Shown: positions 1-8,503 of the stretch, one piece after another
Layout of the letters: the number at the start of each line of letters is the position of its first letter
Position numbering within the stretch: the stretch's first letter is position 1
NCBI RefSeq assembly: GCF_002904295.1
Contig: NZ_PPHG01000090.1
Coordinates: forward strand, 1 to 40,000
Length of the DNA stretch: 40,000 nt
Reading direction: 5' to 3'
Source of the DNA: Amycolatopsis sp. CA-128772
GTDB taxonomy: Bacteria > Actinomycetota > Actinomycetes > Mycobacteriales > Pseudonocardiaceae
Translations under genes and position numbers: made by a program
Notes under the pieces: generated by a model
What the model saw: the letters and a program-made list of their open reading frames with translations, nothing else
Database searches by the model: none
Told to the model about the DNA's origin: nothing

Positions 1-194
1 CCGCCCCCAACGCGCGGCCCGTCTTCCCCGGCCGGGACACCCCGCTCCCGCAACCCACCCGCCAAGAACCCGAAACCCCGCCTCGCGGCACCCCGCGCGG
101 CTGGTTCGACGAACTCCCCGAACAGCCCGAAGAACCGCAGGACTTCGGGCCCACCGGTACTCCGACCGAGATCCCGTACCGCTACAAGCGCTGA
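1..194 (+). CDS. C-terminal end of a proline-rich protein (5' truncated by window edge)
   Basis: An open frame runs from the window edge (first full codon at base 3) to a TGA at 192-194. It gives about 63 residues rich in Pro, Glu, Thr and Arg, including GWFDELPEQPEEPQDFG and ending IPYRYKR. This composition suggests a low-complexity, probably disordered C-terminal tail, such as follows a membrane or kinase-like domain in actinobacterial proteins; the domain itself lies outside the window. The frame has strongly G/C-rich third positions and stops 31 bases before the next start, both of which support a real gene. The function cannot be told from this fragment. Confidence 0.6.
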   Translation, partial: APNARPVFPGRDTPLPQPTRQEPETPPRGTPRGWFDELPEQPEEPQDFGPTGTPTEIPYRYKR

Positions 195-225
195 CAGCCG
201 GGCCTGCGGATGCGAACCTGGACAC

Positions 226-411
226 ATGGCGAAAGATCCGAACCCGGACACCGGGTGGTACTACAACACCCGCACCAACCAGGTCGAGCACCTCGAACGC
301 AGCCGCGGGATCGATCTGCTCGGCCCCTACCCGGACGAGGCCACCGCCCGGCGCGCCCTCGACATCGCCCGCGAGCGGACGCGGCGGGCCGATGCCGAGG
401 ATGACGACTAG
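226..411 (+). CDS. Small conserved hypothetical protein (SPOR-domain-like annotation family)
   Basis: The gene encodes 61 residues, starting MAKDPNPDTGWYYNTRTNQVE and ending in an acidic ADAEDDD tail. Proteins with a WYYNTRTNQVE segment followed by a GPYPDEATARRALDIARERT segment form a small actinobacterial family that automated pipelines often label SPOR domain-containing; the name is from memory and the function is unknown. The second segment looks like an amphipathic helix after a short beta region. The ATG has no clear Shine-Dalgarno sequence. Instead a GAACCT hexamer lies exactly six bases upstream, which could mean a leaderless transcript. The stop TAG (409-411) overlaps the stop of the converging ATPase gene through the shared bases CTAG. 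Confidence 0.75.
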   Translation: MAKDPNPDTGWYYNTRTNQVEHLERSRGIDLLGPYPDEATARRALDIARERTRRADAEDDD

Positions 412-1352
412 ACCACCAGCTGCGGGCCGAGTACGAACTCCGGGTCGACCTGGGACGCCAGGTCGGCGCCGGCCCACGCCCGGGCGTTGCGCAGGTGGAA
501 CTCCACCGCCTGGTGCTGGTAGCGGGCCCAGTCGCGGTGCTCCGCGTCCACCGTTGCCTGCATCGAACGCAGCGTCGCGAGGTTGCGCGGCTCGAGCTCG
601 GTGATCGGCCGGGCCGCGCCGCGCTCCGCCGCGCGCACATGCCCCGACGCCGACAGCCAGCCCAGAAGCGCGCTGCCCACCTGGTCCTGCAGGAACTCGA
701 CGTCCTCCGCGTCCGTCACCTTGTTGCCCACCACCACGAGCCGCACGCCGTAGTCGCGGGCGTAGTCCGCGTACTGGCGGTACACCCCCACGCTGCGGAC
801 CGTCGGCTCGCACACCAGGAACGTCACGTCGAACCGCGTGAACAGCCCCGACGCGAACGCGTCCGCGCCCGCCGTCATGTCCATCACGACGTACTCGCCG
901 TCGATGTCGACCATGTGGTTCAGCAACAGCTCCGCCGCTCCCACCTTCGAGTGGTAGCACTTGACGCCGAGGTCGTCCTCGTCGAACTGGCCGGTGACAC
1001 CGAGCCGCACGCCGCCCAGCTGCCGGAAGCACGCCGAGAACACCGGGTTGTCCTCGAACGGCCGGACCAACCTCGAGCCGCGGCCCGGCGGGGTCGTCTT
1101 GATCATCGCCGCCGCGTCGGGGATCCGCGGGTTGTCGCCGCGCAGGTAGTCCTTGATCAGGGCCATGTTGTCGCCGAGCGTCGGCCAGGCGAGCGCTTCC
1201 TCCTCGGTCGCGCCGAGCGCCACCGCGAGGTGCTGGTTGATGTCGGCGTCGATGGCCAGCACCGGGAGCCCGGCGTCGGCGAGGTGCGCGACGAACAGCG
1301 ACGACAACGTGGTCTTGCCGCTGCCGCCCTTGCCGACGAACGCGATCTTCAC
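408..1352 (-). CDS. CooC/ParA-like P-loop ATPase
   Basis: This 314-residue protein begins at a GTG (1352-1350) preceded by AAAGGG eight or so bases upstream; translation upstream of it is an antisense artefact. The N-terminus KIAFVGKGGSGKTT is a deviant Walker A motif with the signature Lys, as in the MinD/ParA/CooC family. It is followed by the switch-type VLAIDADINQHL and a Walker B-like region EYVVMDMTAGADAFASGL. CooC-type members load metal into enzymes and others act in plasmid or protein positioning; nothing nearby fixes the substrate. The next gene but one on the other strand encodes a corrinoid/metal-binding-type protein, but this is only suggestive. The gene converges with the 61-residue small protein gene and diverges from the RNB gene. 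Confidence 0.85.
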   Translation of the reverse strand: MKIAFVGKGGSGKTTLSSLFVAHLADAGLPVLAIDADINQHLAVALGATEEEALAWPTLGDNMALIKDYLRGDNPRIPDAAAMIKTTPPGRGSRLVRPFEDNPVFSACFRQLGGVRLGVTGQFDEDDLGVKCYHSKVGAAELLLNHMVDIDGEYVVMDMTAGADAFASGLFTRFDVTFLVCEPTVRSVGVYRQYADYARDYGVRLVVVGNKVTDAEDVEFLQDQVGSALLGWLSASGHVRAAERGAARPITELEPRNLATLRSMQATVDAEHRDWARYQHQAVEFHLRNARAWAGADLASQVDPEFVLGPQLVV

Positions 1353-1371
1353 GGGAGACCCTTTCTGCGAA

Positions 1372-1400
1372 TGAATACGGTTTTCGTTATTACCGGGCAA
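1372..1400 (-). promoter_or_regulatory. Predicted promoter of the CooC-like ATPase gene
   Basis: Read on the minus strand, TTGCCC (1400-1395) is separated by 17 bases from TATTCA (1377-1372). The predicted start of transcription falls about 10-15 bases before the AAAGGG ribosome site of the ATPase gene. The spacing is ideal and the elements match the vegetative consensus moderately well. The local A/T richness (ttttcgttatta) also stands out from the surrounding sequence. Confidence 0.5.
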
Positions 1401-1454
1401 CGTACACCCGACCGGCCCGCGCCCGATCGGGCGATCTCCGGGTCCGGAGCGGGT

Positions 1455-1460
1455 TAGGGT
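1455..1460 (+). promoter_or_regulatory. -10 element TAGGGT of a probable leaderless RNB transcript
   Basis: TAGGGT fits the actinobacterial TANNNT -10 consensus and ends six bases before the GTG at 1467, so transcription would begin at or next to the start codon. This supports GTG 1467 over the in-frame GTG at 1479. The same hexamer and spacing precede glnA2 in this window. Confidence 0.55.
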
Positions 1461-1466
1461 TGGGGG

Positions 1467-2885
1467 GTGCCTCCCCTCGTGATCAGGACACACTCGGCGG
1501 GCGGGGACTTCGGCCCCCTGCGTGCCGAGTTTTCGCTGCCGGAGTCGTTCGGGCCCGAGGTGCTCGCCGAAGCGGAAGCGGCGGTGCTCGATCCGCTCGC
1601 CAGCGCCGGCCCGCGGGAGGACGCGACGGACCTGCCGCTGGTCACCATCGACCCGCCCGGCGCCAAGGACCTCGACCAGGCGATGGTCGTCGAGAAGACC
1701 GCGCACGGCTTCCGCGTGCACTACGCGATCGCCGACCTCGCCGCCTTCGTCCCGCCCGGCGGCGCGCTCGACCGCGAGTCGCGCCGGCGCGGGCAGACGC
1801 TCTACCTGCCGGACGGGAACGTTCCGCTGCACCCGCCGGTGCTCTCCGAGGGCGCGGCCAGCCTGCTGCCCGGCGAGGTCCGGCCCGCGGTGCTCTGGAC
1901 CATCGAGACCGACGACGCGGGCGAGCCGACGGCCACCCGCGTGCGCCGCGCGCTGGTCCGGTCCACCGAGCAGTTCGACTACGAGACCGTGCAGGCCGCG
2001 CTGGACGCCGGGAACCCGCACCCGTCGGTAGCCGCCCTGCCGGAGCTGGGCCGGCGGCGGCGCGAGCTGGCCGTCCGGCGCGGCGCCGTCGAACTGCAGC
2101 TGCCGGAGCAGGAGATCACCGGCGACCCGGACGGCGGCTGGGTGCTCGCCCGCCGCCCGCGCACGGCCGTCGACGCGTGGAACGCCGAGATTTCGCTGCT
2201 CACCGGGATGGCCGCGGCGCGGATCATGATCGACGCGCGGATCGGCGTCCTGCGCACGCTGCCCGACCCGGAACCCGAGGCCGTCGACTGGCTGCGCCGC
2301 TCGGCCGAAGCGCTGGGCATCGCCTGGGCGCCCGGGACGACCGTCTCGGAGTTCCTGGCCAAGCTGGATCCGGGGCAGCCGGCGTCGATGGCGCTCTACG
2401 CCGACACGACCCGGCTGCTGCGCGGCGCGGGCTACACGGCGTTCGACGGCGAACTGCCCGCGCTGACGACCCACGCGGGCATCGGCGGCGCGTACGCGCA
2501 CGTCACCGCCCCGATCCGGCGGCTGGTCGACCGGTTCGCCACCGAGATCTGCCTCGCCGTTTCGGCCGGCCGCGAGGTCCCGGAGTGGGTGCGGGCGGCG
2601 CTGGCCGACGTCCCGGAGCGGATGAGCGCGTCGGACACGCTCGCCGCGAAGGTCGAGCGGGCGTGCATCGACCAGGTCGAAGCGTGGGTGCTGGCCGAGC
2701 ACGTCGGCGGCGAGTTCAGCGCGGTGGTGCTGCGCGCGGACGAGAACAAGGCCGAGATCCTGGTCGAGGACCCGACGGTGATGGCGAAGTGCGCGGGCGA
2801 GCGGCTGACCGCGGGGGAGCGGATCGCGGTCCGGCTGACCGCGGTCGACGTCGACAAGCGGAAGGTGTCGTTCGAGCGCGCATGA
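1467..2885 (+). CDS. RNB-domain exoribonuclease (RNase II/R family, short form)
   Basis: This 472-residue protein belongs to the RNase II/RNR superfamily, which degrades RNA processively 3' to 5' with Mg2+. The catalytic signature is plain near residues 60-90: TIDPPGAKDLDQAMVVEKT, followed by VHYAIADLAAFVPPG, with the metal-binding aspartates of the DPxxAxDLDDA-type motif. A later segment, HVTAPIRRLVDRF, matches the conserved substrate-binding arginine region. The protein is shorter than RNase R and lacks obvious cold-shock domains at the N-terminus; the last 60 or so residues may form a small S1-like barrel. This short architecture is common in actinobacteria. The final four bases overlap the start of the next gene (ATGA), implying translational coupling with the metal-receptor-like gene. 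Confidence 0.9.
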   Translation: MPPLVIRTHSAGGDFGPLRAEFSLPESFGPEVLAEAEAAVLDPLASAGPREDATDLPLVTIDPPGAKDLDQAMVVEKTAHGFRVHYAIADLAAFVPPGGALDRESRRRGQTLYLPDGNVPLHPPVLSEGAASLLPGEVRPAVLWTIETDDAGEPTATRVRRALVRSTEQFDYETVQAALDAGNPHPSVAALPELGRRRRELAVRRGAVELQLPEQEITGDPDGGWVLARRPRTAVDAWNAEISLLTGMAAARIMIDARIGVLRTLPDPEPEAVDWLRRSAEALGIAWAPGTTVSEFLAKLDPGQPASMALYADTTRLLRGAGYTAFDGELPALTTHAGIGGAYAHVTAPIRRLVDRFATEICLAVSAGREVPEWVRAALADVPERMSASDTLAAKVERACIDQVEAWVLAEHVGGEFSAVVLRADENKAEILVEDPTVMAKCAGERLTAGERIAVRLTAVDVDKRKVSFERA

Positions 2886-3661
2886 CCCACCTCGTCGACG
2901 ATCTCGGAGAGCCGGTGCCGGTACGCGGCCCGGCGTCCCGCGTGGTTTCGCTGGTGCCGTCGCTGACCGAGGCGGTCGAGGTCAGCGCGCCGGGCCGCCT
3001 CGCCGGCGCGACGGACTACTGCACGCATCCGTCTGCTTTGGCCGTGCCGCGGGTGGGCGGCTCGAAGTACCCGAAGCTGGACCGGGTGCTCGACCTGGCG
3101 CCGGACCTGGTGCTGGCCAACGCGGAGGAGAACCGCCCGGAGGACGTGGAACGCCTGCGCGCCAACGGGATCCCGGTGTGGGTGATGGCCGCGGCGGCCA
3201 CCGTCCCGGCCGCCCTCGGCTCGTTGCGGCGGATCCTCACGCAGGCGTACGAGCTGGACGAGCCGGACTGGCTGGTCACGGCCGAGGAACTCTGGCGCGA
3301 AGTCCGGCCGGTCCGGTTCCGCGCGGTGGTCCCGGTGTGGCGCAAGCCGTGGATCGTCCTGGGCCGCGACACGTTCGCGGGCGACGTCCTGCGCCGCATC
3401 GGCGTGGCGAACGTGTACGCGGCTTCGGAGGAGCGCTACCCGCGCCCGGACGTGGAAGAGCTGCGGGCCCACCTGCGCGCGGACGCGGACCTGCTGGTCC
3501 TGCCGGACGAGCCGTACCTGTTCACCGAGGAGGACGGCCCGGACCACTTCCCGGACGCGCGGTACGTCCTGGTCTCGGGCCGGTACCTCACCTGGTACGG
3601 ACCATCGCTCGTCGAGGCGCACGCGGCTTTGACGGACGGGCTGGACCAGCCTTCACCATGA
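2882..3661 (+). CDS. Helical-backbone metal receptor (BtuF-like), cytoplasmic form
   Basis: The gene encodes 259 residues of the periplasmic-binding-protein class III fold (BtuF/FecB type). The recognisable pieces are RVVSLVPSLTEAV near residue 20, LAGATDYCTHP, VGGSKYPKLDRVLDLAPDLVLAN near residue 60-80, and a C-terminal lobe with LLVLPDEPYLF. Family members bind corrinoids or ferric siderophores and deliver them to ABC importers. This one has no signal peptide or lipobox and no transporter genes beside it, so it is probably not a classical importer component; similar stand-alone proteins are annotated as helical backbone metal receptors. Its ATG overlaps the RNB stop by four bases. Its last nine bases overlap the converging HAD gene. 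Confidence 0.85.
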   Translation: MTHLVDDLGEPVPVRGPASRVVSLVPSLTEAVEVSAPGRLAGATDYCTHPSALAVPRVGGSKYPKLDRVLDLAPDLVLANAEENRPEDVERLRANGIPVWVMAAAATVPAALGSLRRILTQAYELDEPDWLVTAEELWREVRPVRFRAVVPVWRKPWIVLGRDTFAGDVLRRIGVANVYAASEERYPRPDVEELRAHLRADADLLVLPDEPYLFTEEDGPDHFPDARYVLVSGRYLTWYGPSLVEAHAALTDGLDQPSP

Positions 3662-4164
3662 TCGTGCTGGGCCGCTCAACCACGCTTCCAGGTGCGCGAA
3701 GTGCTCCGCGGTCAAGCCGGTGTGGGCGTCGACCGGGATGAGCTCCGTCGGGAGGTCCGCCCGGCGCTCGACGAACTCCCGCCGGGCCTCGGGGAACAGC
3801 TCGAAGTCGTCGTCGAACCAGGCCAACGGGCGGCCGGCCGCGAAGCGGGCCACCGGGCCGAACTTCCACGACGCCGCCGGTGGGGGAACGCGATCACCGG
3901 CAGGGGCGGCAGCCCGATCGCCGGGCCGATCTGGCGGTTCGCCCGGTGCTCCCAGCTGGTCGCCCAAGCCAGGTCCGCGTTCGCGGAGCCGGCCAGGTCG
4001 AGCAGCGTGGGGCCGTGGGCCGGGTTCAGCCAGATCCGCAGCCGCCTGCGGCTCCAACGGGAGAGCCGCAGGACCTGCTCGACGTAGCCCGGCGGCTTCG
4101 CGTGGCGCGGCGCCGCCCACGGGCTCAGCGGGCCGTCCACGTCGAGCAGGATCAGCGGTCTCAC
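3653..4164 (-). pseudogene. HAD-like hydrolase gene broken by a single-base frameshift
   Basis: The N-terminal half starts at GTG 4164 with LILLDVDGPLSPW, the DxDG nucleophile motif of a HAD phosphatase-like protein (HAD_SAK_2 type). It reads sensibly to ...PPLPVIAFPH. The rest of the family-like sequence, KFGPVARFAAGRPLAWFDDDFEL through HTGLTAEHFAHLEAWL, lies in another frame and ends at 3653. The two halves join if one C is added to the run of five C on the coding strand (plus-strand GGGGG at 3882-3886). The intact product would be about 170 residues. This is either a real frameshift or a homopolymer sequencing error. The gene starts five bases after the stop of the upstream aldehyde dehydrogenase gene, so it is the third member of the gabT operon. 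Confidence 0.8.
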
Positions 4165-4169
4165 ACTGA

Positions 4170-5597
4170 CTACAGCGTCAGGCCCGTCAGGACCGTTACC
4201 CGCTCCTCCGTGAAGTCCGCCATCGCCGCCGCGGGCCCCTCGCGCCCCACGCCCGAGTCCTTCACGCCGCCGTACGGCATCTGGTCGGCGCGGAAGCTCG
4301 GCACATCGCCGACGATCACGCCGCCCACCTTCAACGCCGCCGACACCGAGAACGCCGTCGGCACGTCACGCGTGAACACCCCCGCCTGCAAACCGAACCG
4401 GGACGCGTTGATCCGCGAAACACCCTCCGAAACCGAAGAAACCCGGACCAGCGAAACCACCGGCCCGAACACCTCCTCCGCCATCACCGACGCGTCCTCG
4501 GGCACGTCCGCCAGCACCGTCGGCTCCACCGTGGCCCCCGACTGGCCGCCGCCGGTCAGCAGCGTGGCGCCGGAAGACACCGCGGCGGAAACCCAAGACG
4601 ACACCCGGGTAGCCGCGTCGACGTTGATCAGCGGGCCCACGTCGACGCCCTCCGCGCGCGGGTCGCCCACGCCCAGCGCACGCACCTCGGACACGACCTT
4701 TTCCGCCAGCGCGTCGAACACCGAGTCGTGCGCGTACACCCGCTGCACCGAGATGCACGACTGCCCCGCCTGGTACATCGCGAACGTCGCGATCCGCTGC
4801 GCCGCGAAGTCCAGGTCCGTCCAATCCGGACAGACCAGGACCGCCGCGTTGCCGCCCAGCTCCAGAGCGACGTGCTTGCGCGGCACGCGGTCGCGGATGG
4901 CCCAGCCCACCGGGACCGAGCCGGTGAACGACACCACCGGCAGGCGCGGGTCCTCCACCAGGCGGGACGACGTCTCGTTGTCCACCGGCAGGATCGACCA
5001 CGAACCCGCCGGAAGGTCCGCCGCCGCCAGGATTTCGCCCAGCAACAACGCCGTCAGCGGGGTCGCCGGCGCCGGCTTGAGCACGATCGGGGTGCCGACT
5101 GCGAGCGCCGGGGCCACCTTGTGCGCCACCAGGTTCAGCGGGAAGTTGAACGGGGTGATGCCCAGCACCGGCCCGCGCGGCACGCGCCGGACCAGCGCCA
5201 GCCGGCCGGTGCCGCCCGCGTCCGTGTCGAGGCGCTGCAGCTCGCCCGAGAAGCGGCGGGCCTCCTCCGCGGCCCAGCGGAACGTCGACACCGCGCGCCC
5301 CACCTCGCCGCGCGCCCACTTCAGCGGCTTGCCCGACTCGGCCGTGAGCAGCGCGGCGATCTCTTCGGACCGCTCACCCAGGGATCGGGACACGTGGTCC
5401 AACGCGCCGGCGCGGACGTGCGCGGGCAGCGTGGCGAACTCGTCGGCGACGTCGTGCGCCGCCTGGACCGCGGCTTCGACGTCCGCGGCGGACGGCACGA
5501 AGTGCGACCCCGCGGACGAGCCGTCGTAGGAGTGCCGGACTTCGGCGATCGCACCGCCGGTCACCGGCTTGCCGGCCACCCAGAACGGGAAAGTCAT
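4170..5597 (-). CDS. Aldehyde dehydrogenase, probably succinic-semialdehyde dehydrogenase
   Basis: This is a 475-residue NAD(P)-dependent aldehyde dehydrogenase of normal family length. The cofactor region GITPFNFPLNLVAHK lies near residue 146, the general-base glutamate is Glu246 in VALELGGNAAV, and the catalytic thiol is Cys281 in AGQSCISVQR. The ATG at 5597 overlaps the gabT stop by four bases (ATGA), so the two genes are co-translated. Because GabT yields succinic semialdehyde, oxidation of that aldehyde to succinate is the most likely job. The sequence is not diagnostic of classical GabD, however, and other aldehydes such as malonate semialdehyde or lactaldehyde are possible. No separate promoter is seen. 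Confidence 0.85.
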   Translation of the reverse strand: MTFPFWVAGKPVTGGAIAEVRHSYDGSSAGSHFVPSAADVEAAVQAAHDVADEFATLPAHVRAGALDHVSRSLGERSEEIAALLTAESGKPLKWARGEVGRAVSTFRWAAEEARRFSGELQRLDTDAGGTGRLALVRRVPRGPVLGITPFNFPLNLVAHKVAPALAVGTPIVLKPAPATPLTALLLGEILAAADLPAGSWSILPVDNETSSRLVEDPRLPVVSFTGSVPVGWAIRDRVPRKHVALELGGNAAVLVCPDWTDLDFAAQRIATFAMYQAGQSCISVQRVYAHDSVFDALAEKVVSEVRALGVGDPRAEGVDVGPLINVDAATRVSSWVSAAVSSGATLLTGGGQSGATVEPTVLADVPEDASVMAEEVFGPVVSLVRVSSVSEGVSRINASRFGLQAGVFTRDVPTAFSVSAALKVGGVIVGDVPSFRADQMPYGGVKDSGVGREGPAAAMADFTEERVTVLTGLTL

Positions 5598-6949
5598 GCG
5601 CGGGCCTCCGTGCGGACAGCGTGCTCGAGGACGGCCAAGCCCTCGTCGAGCAGGTCGTTGGACAAGGACAGCGGTGGCAGCAGCCGGACGACGTTGCCGT
5701 AGGTGCCGCAGGTCAGCACGACCACGCCGGCCCGGTGGCAGGCCGCCGCGACGCGCTTGGTCAGGCCGGCGTCCGGTTCGGTGGTGCCGGGGCGGACGAA
5801 CTCCGCGGCCAGCATCGCGCCGCGCCCGCGGACGTCTCCGATCACCCCGGTATCCGAAGCCAGCGCCCGCAGGCGCGGCAGGACCACACCTTCGATGCGC
5901 TTGGCCGACGCGGCGAGGTCCTCGTTCTTCATCGTCTCGATCGAGCCCAGCGCCGCGGCGCAGGCGATCGGGTTGCCGCCGTACGTGCCGCCGAGGCCGC
6001 CCGGCGGGACCGCGTCCAGCAACTCGGCGCGGCCGGTGACGGCGGACAGCGGCAGGCCGCCGGCGATGCCCTTGGCCGTCGCGATCAGGTCCGGCACCAC
6101 GTCCTCGTCGGACGACGCGAACCAGGAACCGGTGCGGCAGAAGCCCGTCTGGACCTCGTCGGCGACGAACACGACGCCGTTTTCGCGGCACCACGCCGAA
6201 ATCGCCGGCAGGAAGCCGCGCGCGGGCTCGATGAACCCGCCCTCACCCTGGATCGGCTCCAGCACGACCGCGGCCACCTGGTCGCCGCCGATCTGCTTCT
6301 CGATCCGGTCGATGGCCAGCGCGGCCGCTTCGGGGCCGGACAAGCCGTCGCGGAACGGGTACGAGCCCGGCACGCGGTAGACCTCGGGCGCGAACGGGCC
6401 GAAGCCGTGCTTGTAGGGCACGGACTTCGCGGTCATGCCCATGGTGAGGTTGGTGCGGCCGTGGTAGGCGTGGTCGAACACGACGACGGCCTGGCGCCCG
6501 GTCGCCACCCGCGCGATCTTCACGGCGTTCTCGACGGCTTCGGCGCCGGAGTTGAACAGCACCGACTTCTTCGCGTGCTCGCCCGGCGTCAGCTCGGCCA
6601 GCGCCTCGCAGACCTCGACGTACCCCTCGTACGGCGTGACCATGAAACAGGTGTGGGTGAACCAGCACGCCTGCTTGCGGACGCGGTCGACGACCGCCGG
6701 CGCGGAGTGCCCGACGTTCGTCACCGCGATGCCGGAGCCGAAGTCGATCAGCACGTTGCCGTCGGCGTCGGTGAGCAGCCCGCCGCTGGCGGAGGTGACG
6801 TAGACGGGCAGCACCGAGCTGACCCCGGCGGCGACGGCGGCGACGCGCCGCTCCTGCAGCTCGCGCGAGAGCGGGCCGGGGATTTCGGTGCGCAGCCTGC
6901 GCTGCCGGGGTGCCGGGGCCTGCGGCCCGGCGGTGGTGGTTGCGGTCAC
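5594..6949 (-). CDS. gabT: 4-aminobutyrate aminotransferase
   Basis: The product is 451 residues, a class III PLP-dependent aminotransferase. It transfers the amino group of GABA to 2-oxoglutarate, giving succinic semialdehyde and glutamate. Visible features are the PLP-binding segment SGAEAVENAVKIAR near 134, the Asp264 of VFVADEVQTGF that pairs with the pyridine nitrogen, and Lys293 in TAKGIAGGLPLSAV that forms the Schiff base. The start is GTG 6949 with AGGAG (6956-6960 on the plus strand as CTCCT) seven bases upstream. Upstream translation in the same frame is not protein-like. The gene is first in an operon with the aldehyde dehydrogenase and the broken HAD gene, and diverges from the PucR regulator, which probably controls it. 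Confidence 0.93.
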   Translation of the reverse strand: MTATTTAGPQAPAPRQRRLRTEIPGPLSRELQERRVAAVAAGVSSVLPVYVTSASGGLLTDADGNVLIDFGSGIAVTNVGHSAPAVVDRVRKQACWFTHTCFMVTPYEGYVEVCEALAELTPGEHAKKSVLFNSGAEAVENAVKIARVATGRQAVVVFDHAYHGRTNLTMGMTAKSVPYKHGFGPFAPEVYRVPGSYPFRDGLSGPEAAALAIDRIEKQIGGDQVAAVVLEPIQGEGGFIEPARGFLPAISAWCRENGVVFVADEVQTGFCRTGSWFASSDEDVVPDLIATAKGIAGGLPLSAVTGRAELLDAVPPGGLGGTYGGNPIACAAALGSIETMKNEDLAASAKRIEGVVLPRLRALASDTGVIGDVRGRGAMLAAEFVRPGTTEPDAGLTKRVAAACHRAGVVVLTCGTYGNVVRLLPPLSLSNDLLDEGLAVLEHAVRTEARA

Positions 6950-7012
6950 GGCGTGCTCCTGGGGAAGTCGGGGGACGTCCTCAGGATGAGTGGTTACCGG
7001 ACGGTCGTCAGC

Positions 7013-7051
7013 TGGCCGTTCTGTCCAGATCGAGGCGTAGGATTGGCCATT
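7013..7051. promoter_or_regulatory. Divergent gabT/PucR control region: direct repeats and -10 element
   Basis: The 102-bp gap between the two starts holds two direct copies of TGGCCRTT (7013-7020 and 7044-7051), 31 bp apart, which is about three helical turns. Between them lies TAGGAT (7038-7043), a good -10 element for the PucR gene, eight bases before its ATG. The PucR transcript is therefore probably leaderless. The repeat copy abutting the start codon would let a bound regulator block its own gene. The repeat function is an inference; no -35 element for gabT was convincing. Confidence 0.4.
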
Positions 7052-8503
7052 ATGGCACTCACGCTGGCCGGTCTCGCCGCCGAGCGCCCGCTCGGGCTGC
7101 GGGTGCTGACCGGTGACGACCTCCTGGACCGCCCGGTCGGCTGGGTCCACCCGACCGAGCTGACCGACCCGCAGGCGTTCCTCGAAGGCGGCGAGCTGCT
7201 GCTCACCACCGGCCTGGCCCTGGACGAGGAGACGTCGCCGGCCTACGTGCGCCGGCTGGTCGACGCCGGCGTGGCGGGCCTCGGCTTCGGCGTCGGGCTG
7301 AGCCACGAGGCCGTGCCGCGTTCCCTGGTGACGACGGCTTCCGAGGTCGGGCTGCCGGTGCTGGAGGTGCCACGAGAGACGCCGTTCATCGCGATCACCC
7401 GGGCGGTCTCCCGGGCGGTGGCGGCCGACGAGTACGCGACGACGGTCCGCATCGGCCGCGCCCAGCAGGAGCTCACCCGCACGGCGGCCGGCAAGGGCGG
7501 CCCGGCGGGGGTGCTGCGCAAGCTGGCGAAGCTGGTCGACGGCTGGGTCCTGCTCTTCGATCGCACGACCGTCACCGAGAGCGCCCCGCCGAGCGCGCGG
7601 GCGTACGGCGCTTCACTGCGCGAGAAGCTGGAGCGGCTTCGCACCGGCACCCGGGCCTTCTCCCTCGACGGCCAGGAGGTCGTCCTCCAGACGCTCGACA
7701 CCAGCGCCCGGCGGGTGCTCGCCGTCGGGACCGCGGAACCCCTGGACACCGCGGGGCGGCACATCGTGAACACCGCGGTCTCGGTGCTTTCCCTGGCGCT
7801 GGAACAGGATCGTGCCCAGGCGGCGGCGCGGGAGGCGCTGCGGACCGGGCTGGTGGACCTGCTCGTGGGCGGCCAAGCCGAACTGGCGCTGCGGGTGCTG
7901 GCCGCGACGGGCGCCGAGCCGCCGGAGCCGCCGTGGTCGGTGCTGGTGTTCCTCGGGCCGCCGGCGGCCCGGCGCAAGCTGCTCGGGGCCGTCGAGGGAG
8001 AGCTGTTCGCGGCGCGCGCCGGGGCGTCGGTGGTGGCCTTCGGCCCGGCGAGCGTGGCCGAGCCGGTGGCCGAGGCGGCGCTGCGGATCGGCGGCCTGCA
8101 CGGCGGCGTGGCGGGGCCGGTCGCCCCGCGCGACTTCGCGGCCGGGCTGCAGCAAGCGGAACTGGCCGCCCGGGCGGCGGAGGCCGAGGACAAGATCCTG
8201 GTCTCCGCGGCCGAGCACACCGGCCGCGGCCTGCTGGCCCTGATCGACCCGGCGGTGGCCCGCATCCACGGCGACCACTTGCTGGGCCCGCTGCGCCGCC
8301 ACGACGAAACGGGCCGTGGCGACCTGGTCGAGTCCCTGCGCTGCTGGCTGGAGCACCACGGCCACTGGGACACCGCCGCGGCCCGGCTGGGCGTCCACCG
8401 GCACACGTTGCGGAACCGGATCACCAAGGCGCAGGACCTGCTGGGCCGCGACCTGGACGCACCGGGCGTCCGCGCCGAACTCTGGGTGGCCCTGCAGACC
8501 TAG
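7052..8503 (+). CDS. PucR-family transcriptional regulator (probable GABA/polyamine catabolism regulator)
   Basis: This 483-residue regulator has the three-part PucR layout. The N-terminal PucR domain (about residues 1-125) contains LDRPVGWVHPTELTDPQAFLEG and GELLLTTGL. A central GGDEF-like region follows. The C-terminal helix-turn-helix (HTH_30 type, about 425-480) contains WDTAAARLGVHRHTLRNRI. PucR-type proteins sense small nitrogen metabolites, and members next to gabT have been described as activators of GABA use in actinobacteria. The divergent placement against gabT supports the same role here. The ATG is preceded by TAGGAT with no Shine-Dalgarno sequence, so a leaderless message is likely. 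The stop TAG (8501-8503) shares CTAG with the stop of the converging Cache-domain gene. Confidence 0.9.
   Translation: MALTLAGLAAERPLGLRVLTGDDLLDRPVGWVHPTELTDPQAFLEGGELLLTTGLALDEETSPAYVRRLVDAGVAGLGFGVGLSHEAVPRSLVTTASEVGLPVLEVPRETPFIAITRAVSRAVAADEYATTVRIGRAQQELTRTAAGKGGPAGVLRKLAKLVDGWVLLFDRTTVTESAPPSARAYGASLREKLERLRTGTRAFSLDGQEVVLQTLDTSARRVLAVGTAEPLDTAGRHIVNTAVSVLSLALEQDRAQAAAREALRTGLVDLLVGGQAELALRVLAATGAEPPEPPWSVLVFLGPPAARRKLLGAVEGELFAARAGASVVAFGPASVAEPVAEAALRIGGLHGGVAGPVAPRDFAAGLQQAELAARAAEAEDKILVSAAEHTGRGLLALIDPAVARIHGDHLLGPLRRHDETGRGDLVESLRCWLEHHGHWDTAAARLGVHRHTLRNRITKAQDLLGRDLDAPGVRAELWVALQT

Noticed and set aside
1353..2702. A 5' extension of the CooC-like ATPase frame to a 764-codon protein.
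   Set aside because: The extension is antisense to the RNB gene; the P-loop starts four residues after GTG 1352, which has a ribosome site and a promoter.
3882..3886. Programmed frameshifting in the HAD gene.
   Set aside because: A five-C run alone is a poor slippage site, there is no downstream pseudoknot that I can see, and homopolymer error or simple mutation is more likely.
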